Assembly: GCA_020796225.1 (NCBI GenBank)
Contig: CM036767.1
Location: 10,651,927 to 10,715,926, forward strand
DNA: 64,000 nt
Origin: Arion vulgaris
Lineage: Eukaryota > Mollusca > Gastropoda > Stylommatophora > Arionidae
Direction of reading: 5' to 3'
Shown here: positions 19,156-31,100 of the stretch, in pieces
Layout of the letters: each line of letters begins with the position of its first letter
Numbering within the stretch: position 1 is the first letter of the stretch
The notes under the pieces: model-generated
Databases searched by the model: none
The model's input: only the letters and a program-made list of their open reading frames with translations
What the model was told of the DNA's origin: nothing
Position numbers and translations under genes: made by a program

Positions 19156-22100
19156 CTGTGAACCAACAAACATGCATAATCATTAATGGTTATCGCTAGC
19201 AGAATGGGACTAGCACCAACATAATCACATTAATAACTACGGAGACTACCACTAAAAGTTTTGCATCAATAAATTGTAAACACCTCTTCTTCTTCTTGTG
19301 TTTGAACCTATGAATTCAGGCTATCAGTCTGAATGGCGCTTCTGACGGATTTTTGCATGAAGGCCTGCTTTCCTTATTATCAGTGTCCCCCACCATACAA
19401 GCATGCATTTGACTTTAGGTTGATAAACCCAGCAATTTTTCCCCCTACATATACGTAATCTCTGCATTCAAAACACACTCCACATAATTTCTCCTCTACT
19501 CTCTTACTTCCATTCTCCCGCACATGTCGTTCTTAATCTCATGCGTTGTTCGTACATCATGAGTCATCTGTTCATCCAATAGATAAGAAAGATTATGTGG
19601 GTTACGTCAATGCCTGCGTAAAGAGATGAAATTCCTATTTGCTGCCACATTCTATGGGGGTATCCAGCCATAATGTCAGCTCATGAAAGTCCTATTTGCT
19701 GCCACACTCTATGGGGGCATCCAGAATATCAGTTCATGAAAGTCCTATTTGCTGCCACACTCTATGGGGGCATCCAGAATATCAGTTCATGAAAGCCTAT
19801 TTGCGCCACACTCTATGGGGGGTGTCGAGTCCAGTCAGAATATCAACTCATGAAAGGAGCATGCAGGCTTGGAAGGCTCTTGGACAGTGTGATAAGAAAG
19901 TTTGCAACTGGTGGATTGCTTTTCTGATCAGTCTTCTCTGTTCTGCTACTAAAGTTATGAAAGCTGCATAAACCACTGCAACATTGCAAAGCAGTGTATA
20001 CCAAATGGTTCCGCTCTCATTTCAGTCTCTTCACTTACATAAACTTTTCCCATGTGCACTCACTTGCATAAAACATTTCATGATGCACATCAACTCTGCA
20101 TAAATCATTTCCATGTGCACTCACTTGCAATGAACATTTCATGTGCACTCACTTGTATATAACATGTCATGTGCACTTGCATAAACATTACATGTGCACT
20201 CACTTGCATATAAACATTTCATGTGTACTATCTTAAGCATTTCCTGTGAAATCACTACATAAAACATTTCCTGTGCACTCACCTTGATATTTCATGTGCA
20301 CCATTGCATAAACATTTCATGGCACTCATTGCATAAATATTTAATGTGCACTCACTGCATAACATTTATGTGCACTCACATGCATATTTAATTGCACATC
20401 CTGATAATCTGAAACACTCTTTCAGCATCTTGTTTGAGGAACAAATTTTACGACAAAGGTGTCCTTACAAAATTTGTTATAACTTTCTTGTATTCAACAA
20501 CAGATACAAACTGCATACACCAAAGTGTGCACAATTGAAAGATCTATTACAAACATCCACTTGCTGTATTTGAATTTTAAAAATACACTTAAAGCATTAA
20601 ATGTATTTAGGAAGTTAAAACAAGTGGTTAGAATCATATGGTCCGTGAAGTGGCTTTTCGTAAATGGGAACTAACTATATGGTCTGTCAGGTGGCGTTTC
20701 GTATTGTAAGAGTTAATGTGCACTCACTGGCATAAACATCTCTCTTGTACATACACCTCTCTACTCAGAGACATCTCTCTTGTATTCATCTCAAACCCCA
20801 TCTCTCCCATGTACCAATGGACAAAATATCTCTCCCTTTAGCTCTCACTCAAGCTTTATCTCTCCTTGTGTTCGCTAGCTCACCACCACATACATGCTTA
20901 ACTAACTAACACACTAGAGATCATATATACTCACAGTAAGGCTCATAAAACTGAGAAATTTCTTTAGCATTTTGATCATTGGACCAAAATCTTCATTTGG
21001 TATTAATTTCTTGACTGTTGAAGCATACTCCTGTTTAAAAAAATGTCATATAGGTAAGTTAATATAAGCAAATCCGACACTGGGCAACAACGCGGAAACA
21101 GTGTGACGACAAAAGAAGAAGAATATAAGCAAGTAGAGAGAAAGGTCACAATATGGGAAATGAACTGTTTAAGAAAAGCCGTCAATATTACAAGACAGGA
21201 TAGATTGAGAAATATAGAAATGTCATTGAAATCACATCATGCATCCAACATATTCAATCAATCAAGTGCCATGCCTGCCGGCGTAGGCAATCATGTCTCT
21301 CCACAAGTCTCTCTGCTTGGTGCATGTGATCAGTTCTGACGTCGACCTTGTGTCGAGCCATGATGTCAGGCCATCCAGCATCTTCTCCCTCTGTCTTCCG
21401 TGATCTCTCCTTCCTTGAATTTTACCTGTTGTTACCAAATGTTCTAAACCTTCTCTTCGCATTATATGTCTGAAGAACCTTGATTGTCGGATTCTTATTC
21501 TTTTGATAAGGTATCTTTGAGAGAAGGCCTGATTTAAAACCTCATTTGTTTTCGCTGTCCATGGAATTTTCAGCATTCTTCTGTAAAACCACATCTCTGT
21601 GGCTACCAATGATCGTATTGATTGTTTATTCATTGTCCATGATTCGCTGCCATACAGAAGACATATTAAAAGATAACAAATAAAATGGTTCGGTCACTTA
21701 ATGAGAATCACACCATACATCCAACATATTAGTAGACAACAAATAAAATGGTTAAGTCATCTAATGAGAATCACACCATACATCCAACATATTAGTAGAC
21801 AACAAATAAAATGGTTAAGTCATCTAATGAGAATCACACCATACATCCAACATATTAGAAGACAACAAATAAAATGGTCCGGTCACCTAATGAGAATGAA
21901 ACCAGATCTACTACCATCTCGTGCTTATAACAACCGACATTCCGTTCGCAGAGCCAGACTAAGAACCCGATAGATAATATCACAGATATCCTGTGACATC
22001 AAAGACTAACAACTACAGATGCAACACAACTGGCACAGGATAGAAAACTGAAACTCCCCCTATGTTTCACGACATATGTAGACAAGACAAGACACGTAAG

Positions 22101-25100
22101 AGTAGGTATGGGCTCCTGAAGAGTCAAATTAAAAGTATGTTTAATCAGTAAGCCACAGGAAACAATTAGCATCAGTAGTGGAGTTGTTATTAAGCCATTT
22201 GATGCCTAGTTGATCATCTTGGGTGCATTTGCGCATGATCCAGTCTATAGCTATCCCAAAAGCATAGGTTAATAACAGCAGACTATTTGATCTTGACTTT
22301 GCCAATGATGTGGCCATATTGAATTCAACCACACAAGCAACCCACAAACTAACAAGCAATCTTTGCACACTTGCAGAACAGGTTGGTCTCCAGATCAATT
22401 CTGCCAAGACCAAAATTATGGACCTCACGAAATCGACAGACAACATCGTAATAAATGGCCAAACACTGGAGAAAGTTGAACATTTTACATATTTGGGTAG
22501 TAAAGTGTCAAACAACGGAGACACGATGAAAGAAATAAACTCTCGTATTGCTATAGCAGCTAGTGCCTTCACTAAATTAACGAATATCTGGCAATCTCAA
22601 GACCTTAGTATATGCACAAAAGTTAAATTATTTAGGTCATGTGTGATTCCTGTACTGACCTACGGTTGTGAAAGTTGGAAATCAACAAAGAAAATTGATA
22701 AGAAACTGGACAGCTTTGAGAATAAATGTCTACGAAATTATTAAAAGTAAAATGGAGTGATTTCGTTTCTAACAACACAGTGAGAGATAGAACACACCAA
22801 CAACCCGTATCAAATATTATAAGGAAACGAAGGTGGAAATATTTAGGTCATGTTCTTAGATCAGACGAAAAGAGACTAAATCGAAAGTCCTTATGTGGTC
22901 ACCAGTTGGGAAAAGAAAACGTGGAAGACCAAAGACCACTCTTCGAAGAACCATCCAACAAGAAAGTAAACTATTGGGATGTAAAACCATACAAGATCTG
23001 CAACTGCTAGCAAAGAACCGTATCACATGGAGATCTAAAACCTCTGCCCTATGTGCCGCATTTGGCTCGAAAGGAATAAACTAACTAAGTGGAGTTGTAA
23101 AATAACTAGTACCAGAGTGGTTTATAAACTGCATTACAATGACACAAAGTACTATAGTCCATCCAAAATTTGTGACCATCTTTACCGACGGATATCTATA
23201 TCTATCTCTCTCTCGCTATCACCCATAGACTGATGTACCAAATTTCCCCATAAATCACATTCATGTGGAAACCTGATTCATGCAGCCTTAGCATGGGTGG
23301 GTTTCATCACATCTTCAGCGCCATTTGGAGTTCTGGTGCTTATCCTTCGGTGATGTGTCCGGTTTCAGCCACGTTTACTGGGTTTGTCTCCGTCAGCCTT
23401 TGGCTGTCCTCAGCCGACCTGCAAGGCAGCAGGTTGTTATTTTCTTTTAGGGTAGCTACCCTTAGACAACCTTCCCTCCTGGATGTTGAGAGTCATCTGC
23501 CCAGGTTGTCTTTTTGGACTACTTGGTTTGCCTGCCGTCCAGTTTTGTGTACTGGTTTGCTCCACTAATTTTGATTGTCCCCAATCAAACTACAAGTAGT
23601 GGACTGACCGATATAAAATCATCCACTTGACAGAAATTATTGATTTTTACATTTTCCTACAGATAACAGTGGCGAGCTTCATAAACTATTTTTTGCTCAC
23701 ACAAACCTTTAGTGCAGTAAGATTTTACTTAGACATTATTAGTAAAATAACAGCGATGTTGATTTGGTATACATGTAAGTTTAAGGGGGGACTCTGGTCT
23801 TGAAACTTTTTCGTTGCTTTGGTATTAATGTAGAATTTGTATAACAATTTTGAAAGATTATGACTTAGAATAGTAGAAAAATTTTAGTAAAAAAAAAAAG
23901 TGTATGCGTTGCATGGAAACAATACAAAATGGCCACCAAGAACAAAATTCAAATCCTAAGGCTCTGAAGTTAATGAATATAAATGAATTCTGTTTTCACT
24001 CTAAGGTGAGCAATTGTAATATCTACAAAATTACACATTCTTTTAGGATATATTAAATATTACATTTTTATGAATTTTTGTGTAAACACACCCTCCAAAA
24101 ACAGCTTTTTTGACCAAATTTTGAGGGAATTTTTACCCAAAAATTAATAAAAATTAAATATTTAATATATCCTAAAATCATGTGTAATATTTTAGATATT
24201 ACAATTGCGCACCTTAGAGTGAAAACAGAATTCATTTACATTCATTAGATTCAGAGCCTTAGGATTTGAAATTTTTTGATGCCATTTTGTATTGTTTCCA
24301 TGGCAACACTTGACATTATTTTTTTATAATTTTTTCTACATCTAATCACACTTTTCAAAATTTATACTAAATTTTATATAAATAACAACAATGTTGATTT
24401 TACAGACAAGTCTTAACTGTATGATAGTTAAGTTTGTCTATAATTTCGCATTTGCGTGCTCCACATGCAATTCAGCAAAGTAAAAGTCAGAATCCTGTGG
24501 AATTAATCAGTTCACAATGTAACCTACGACTGTCATTGGCGATGTACACAACATTTATTTTCATTGATAGAAGTCGAAGGTATCATTTGTTCACTATGTC
24601 ACATTGCTTTTATAATATGTAATAGGGATACTCCTTTGCAAACCATTTGTCCCCATTTTATGTATTACTGTAAATTCTAAACTTTGATTATCATTTTGTT
24701 GTGCTTATGCACAATTATATAACAAAAACGTTTTTTTCATCAACTAAGCGATCAATTAGTTAAAATGAATTTGTAAGGTCGTATGGCATACAAGACTCGC
24801 CTGCAAAAAATTACTGTTATCCATCTGGTAGATTTTGTACAAATTAAAACTTAGTGTCTTCACCACGATTTTAGGAACAAACTATACTAGTAAATACGTT
24901 AAGTTACACAAAATGGGTATATGTGCTTTTATGTTGTTCACGATTCAGTTTCAGTTTGGAATATTTTCAACTGCACTATGCACATGTCGTAGGTGCTCAA
25001 TATACTTTACAGTATCTTCCAACAGTGACTAACCGTAACTTTCTATATTGATTGATGAGCCTGCTCATATGCCTGTTGTGCTGTTTTTTTTATGTACAGC

Positions 25101-28100
25101 AAATTCTCTGAATATACAACACTTTGTAAGGGTATTAATGTATGTGGGCGCCAGCACACTATACATACCTTGTTATCTATAATGGTAGATCCCAGCAAGA
25201 GACCAATGTAAGAAGCAACAATGCTGTTCTCCATGTGTTTGCCAGCTTTATGAAGAGCTAAATACAAGGAGACATCAAAACAAAACTTTATTTCAACAAC
25301 CACTATTATTCCGAGCGTCACCTTTAGTCCAACAACATTTTTATTCAAACAAAGTTACTTTCATTCCAACAGTCATTTTTATTTCAATATCCATCTTCAC
25401 TCCAACATCCATCATCAGTCCAATAGTGCGGGGGACTGCCTAGAGTAGTTGATAGTAGCTCGAATGCTAGCTGTGAGACGCCTCATAGCTCAGCTGTCCG
25501 GCATTTGTTCGAGTCCCCTGGTCTTACTCAGGACGATAACGTGAGTACCTTGAAGTTGGAGAAAATCTGCCTGATGGCAGAATACTATTCTATGTACATT
25601 GAGCATACGGCTGCCAGTGTAAAGTAATTTACAATGTACCTCTGCCATTGTAAGAAATTGGAAAACATTTTACCAAAAATCAGTTTCTAGAGATGAAACT
25701 TTCATAGTTGAAAGCGGACAAGAAAAAAAAGTCCAACAGTCATCTTCACTTCAACAGTCATCTTCATTCCAACAGTCATCTTTACATCCCTCATTTTTTC
25801 TCTGCCAAAATTTGTATATTCAAGTCATTTTCATTTCATCTTTATTTTCCCAACAAACGTCTTTGTTTTCAAGTCACCCGAGTGGTTACCGAGGCCCAAA
25901 TTTGGGGTGTAAAGAATAGAACCACTGTTACCTCCACGCATGTCGTAAGAGGCGACAAAGGAGGTTTGGCTGAAATTGGATGCATGTGTCCTAAACTTGT
26001 AGAAGTCTATGCATTTAGGGGCCTACCAAACCAATGTGCAACGTATACAGTTCTTGGCAAAGATCAAACATATCACAAAGAGTGATTAAAATTGGTCGAA
26101 AACAACGCAAAGAAGAAGTCACCTTTACTCAACAGTCCTCTTTATTTTCTCAACAGATGTCTTTGTTTTTCAAAATCATCACTTTACTCCAACATTCCTC
26201 TTTATTTTCTCAACAAACGTCTTTGTTTTCAAATCACCTTTACTACAACAGTCCTCTTTATTTTCTCAACAAACATCTTTGTTTTCAAATCACCTTTACT
26301 CCAACAGTCTTCTTTATTTTCGAATCATTTTTCCATCCAACAACCATCTTTATTTTCAGGTGATCTACATCCTAAAAAGTCCACTTTTCTCCAACAAAGA
26401 TCAAACCTCAGTATCACCTTTACTGCAACAACCAAGTCTTTAAAATCAATATTTCACACTTCTTCTTCAATGATCCAGCGGCACTTGAGCTCTTGCTGCC
26501 CAATGCTATGTAGTTGTATCTGCATGTGTTTGTAAGTTGTTCTTTTGTTCCGTATAAAGTGTTCCATTTATCTGGCCTTGGAGGAAGGAGGGTCTTCTGA
26601 TGTCATCTAGTGCTTGACACTTGAAGAGGTGGTGGTGAACGGTTTCTGATGAGTGCGCACAGTTGGCACTCTGGAGTGTGTTGTGGATGAATTCTGTTCA
26701 AGTGATTATTAAGTGTTATGTGTTGGGATCGGAGTCTAAAAATGGTGCTCTGATCTCTGCTTGTAAGGTGGTTGATGTTGTCATTAAGGTATATTTCACA
26801 CACAAAATTGCAAGATAACATCAAACACTGACTTTCATCTCATCCACACCCAAGTGGTTACCGGGGTCCCAAATTTGGGGTGTAAAGAATAGAACCACTG
26901 TTGCCTACCACGCATGTCGTAAGAGGCGACTAAGGAGGTGTGGCTGAAATCGGATGCATGTGTCCGCTAGAGAATGCTAACCCGAAACAAATGCACCAGG
27001 CCGCAAGGTGCATAACATGGTGAACGACCTCACAATGAGGAATGGGATAACGGATGCTACGGTCGCCAGTCTGCCTCGGAAATTTAGCCACGTAGTAAGA
27101 ATGTCAGACCTGCATCAGGGGTGGCCAAAACTTGCTGCGGGAGGAGGTCGGCACAAGCGGGAAGCAGAAATCATAGGAATTATATCCTACAGAACTGCCC
27201 CCAAATATGCAGATTTGGGAGAGAGGTGGCCCACTTGCACTAGCGTCCAAGACAAACTCTATGGCGTGGCAGATAATCTGAGGCAGACGTGCCAAAATCC
27301 CAATCTAGTGGAACGCAGAAGAAGAATCTCATCCAACTATTTAGAATGTTCCGTTATCTATTGTTACTACTTCCATCGCCCGAGTGGTTACCGGTGCCCA
27401 AATTTGGGGTGTAAAGAATAGAGCCACTGTTACCTGCCATGCATGTCGTAAGAGGTGACTTAGGAGGTTTGGCTGAAATTGGATGCATGTGTCCTAAACA
27501 TGTAGAAGTCTACATGCGTTTAGGGGCTCACCAAACCAATTGCGCGTACATGTTCTTGGCAAAGATCAAACATATCACAAAAAGTGATTAAAATTGCTCG
27601 TAAGAAGAACGCAAAGAAGAACTACTTCCATTATGATAAATTTCATATATGAGACCTTTACTGTTCTTCTTCAAACACTCCATTGTTAAATCGACCACTT
27701 GTTAAACCATTTTGTGATTTGTATGTGAGCTGAGCCTAAGAGCGATTATACACTGTGACAGTTATGCACCTACAAGTAGGCCAGCACATCGATTTTTGTG
27801 ATGCTTTGTATTTACTAGGGGAGTTTCCCAGATCCTACCTCAGTCGCCTCTTAAGACATGCCTTGTAGGTCGCAGTGTTACTATTCTTTGCTCCACTTCA
27901 CTGTGATCCCTGGCAAAACACAGGCGGTTCTCTGTATAAAACCATGATTACATCAAAAACGCTGACTTTCATCTACCACCACAACCACCCACCACCACTT
28001 AATTTCACTAGTTATTTAAAAATATTGAAACTTATTTTCTCAAGGTTGGGAGTCCTGAGGAGGTCTAGCTCACAAAAAGTCAGTTTTATTTTTGTGCCAT

Positions 28101-31100
28101 GGCATACAGGTGTAAGAGGAAATGATCGCACTGATAGGCTAACATGTATGTGCTTACTTACTTGCACTTACTATAATCCCGTCATGCCTAGTGACACATG
28201 GGGCTTCAGAAAGGACTTCCATGCGCTCCTGTCCCAGTTCAGCCTTCAGCCGAGCCCAGTTCCTTCCATCATGCGCTCCATGTTGTCCGTGGTCTGCTTT
28301 CTTTCTTTCTTCTGGTGTCCAAGTGAGGGCTACCCTTGCAGGCATTTCTTGTCTCATTCTCATAACATGTCCGAGCCATTTCCATCTTCTCTTTTGAGTA
28401 TGTCATTCATTGCCTCTTGTCTTGTATCTTGGAGTAGTTGTTTATTGGATATTTTTACTGGCCAAAAGATTCCCAAGATTCTGCAAAGACAAGAGTGGTG
28501 GAAAACTGACAGCCTGCTAGTATCTCCTTTGGTCATCCTCCAACACTCCGATCCGTAGAGCAAAACTGGCAAAACAATGCTTTTATAGAGTTTAAGCTTT
28601 GTGGTCCTATTGTAGATTTTGGACTTCCATACTGGTTTAATTCTGGCAAAAGCGGTTCTGGCCTTACTTAGACGGGCTAACATGTATGGCTGCTGTAAAA
28701 AGGGGGTGACCTATGGATCAGGCTGATATTTTAAAGGGGTAGTGTAAATTATTTTTTTTTTCTTCTGATCCAGAAGCACTTGAGCTTTTCAGCTCTTCGG
28801 GCAGGCAGGCAGGTGTAACTGATTCCGGTAATAGTGGCGAATCTACAACCCGAACTAGACTGCAAGAATTCCAGGTCAAATGTGGTATAGCTAGACAAGG
28901 GCACTATACTGGTAGCCAAAAAAGAATAATAAACCAAAAAAGAATAATAAACCAAAAAAGAATAATAAACCAACAAAGAACCAGTGTCGCTATGCCACGT
29001 GCTGAGAGACAAGGAGAAGATCGGATCACTTATGGACTAATTGGTTCGATACGCAGTGATGATGATCCGACGACTGAACTAAATTTTCTCATAGCGTACA
29101 CTTGCAACTCACCTTTAGTAAATGTCTCCTCATCATCCTCCAAGATACTCTGGTTGCCTTCATCAGCACCTTCTGTTGACTCCTCCATAACATCACTAAC
29201 AGCTCTCTTCTGTTTCTCCTCTTCCTCCTTGGCCTTTTTCAGATTATTGGTTATCCACTGAATGCCGGCCTCCGTCTCCTTCCACTCCCCACTTTTATTT
29301 GGTGATTCAACAGCAGGAGTGCCCACAGTGTCTTCCTCCATTTGTCGAGCAGCCTCCTCTCGCTGGACAAAGAGCTAAACAATGTAGATTAAAGTTTCAG
29401 ATATTAAACAAGAGCAACGTCACTTTAGTTTCTGTCCAACAACTTTATTTTTTTTATAAGTTATTTTTATTTGTTATTTAAAAAACTTGACATCCTTTTT
29501 ATTAGTGTCCCCACGGTGTGGTGCCGCAGCCCGCAAGGAAGCAAAAATAGTACCACTGCGACCAACAAGGCAAGTCGAAGAGGCGACTGATGTAGGACCT
29601 AGGAAGCTACCCTAGTAAATAAAAAGCATCGAAGAAATCGGATGTGCTGGTCTACTTGTTGCTTAACCCTTTAGCTGCTAAAGACGTATATATACGTTTT
29701 CCCCATTCACTTCTAAAGACGCATTAACACGTCTGTTATTATCTCCCATCTGTGGGCTAAAGGCGTATTAACACGTTATACATTACTACTGTCACTGCTA
29801 TAGGCGTACATTCACGTTGTGACCTAGAAACAAAGAGTATATTTTTAGATCCGTCTTCGGAAAGTATCTAGCAGTGAAAGGGTTAATTTACTTTGTGCAA
29901 TGCAGATGGCATGCCATTTCTGCCAAGAGGGACGAGGTCATCTGGGGAAAACCTGATGAAATACTCCAGGTGAAGAAAATAGAAGAAACATGGAGACAGC
30001 TCAAATATGTAGTTCAAAATAAATGTGTGATAGGAGAGATTAGGCAAGTTAGGGGTGTAGATGCTAGGATTGGAGGCAGGAGGCTGTAAGGAAGAATGCT
30101 TCACAACTATTCTACTAAGAAGGTTAAAAATAAATTTTCTTAAGGGCATCACTTCAACACTTTTTGACAATCACAGCACCCACTGTACTCACTCCTACCA
30201 TGATTAGCACCCACTCATACCAACACGCTCACTTCTACAATCACTACACCTGCCCCTACAAACACCACTCACATTTCTATCACTACGTCCACTCCTGTCA
30301 ACACTGTTCACAGTACTATCACTACACCCGCTCCTACCAACACCGCTCAGTTCTATCACTAAACATGCTCCTTACAACACCGATCACAGTTCTACTATCA
30401 CTACACCTACTCCCCCATCACTCCTCCAATCTTCTCCATCAATTTACTTACCTCTACCACTGCCCTGATAGCACTCATGGTCTTAGGTTGAGACTTCTCC
30501 GTGTACTTGACCTGTGTCTCCAGTCTCATCATGATCTGTCTGTTGGTCTCCCTATGCTCAACCAGGTTGATCTAGCTATCACTACACCTACTCTCTTATC
30601 ACTCCACGATCTTCTCCATCAAATTTACTCTGACCTACCACTGCCCACAGCACTCATGGTCTTAGTTGAGACTTCTCCGTTCTTGACCTGTGTCTCAGTC
30701 TCATCATGATCTGTCTGTTGGTCTCCCTATGCTCAACCAGGTTGATCAACAAGCCAAGACACTAACAAGACACAAAAACTCTGTGTTTGATACCACAATA
30801 AAACATAATTCAACAATATATACATCATGACAGAAAATAGCACTCGTTTCACAACAGACCTCATGACATTAACTTGAATTGCTTTCTTCTTCTTCTGCAT
30901 TCTCACTAGATTGGGATTCTTAATAAAGGTAACCATCTGCCTCAGATTATCAGCCACGCCATACAGTTTGTCTTGGACACTGGTGTAAGTGGGCCACCTC
31001 TTTCTTCTAAGTCTGCATACTGGGGGCAGTTCTGTAGGATATATTCTGTTGTCATACTAGCCAAGCCACAGGGGCACAGGTCGTTGGTGCCTATCTTGAA

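Noticed and set aside
30164..30709. 181-codon His/Thr-rich ORF on the plus strand
   Set aside because: Runs through a minisatellite and then antisense to WAPL exon 11.
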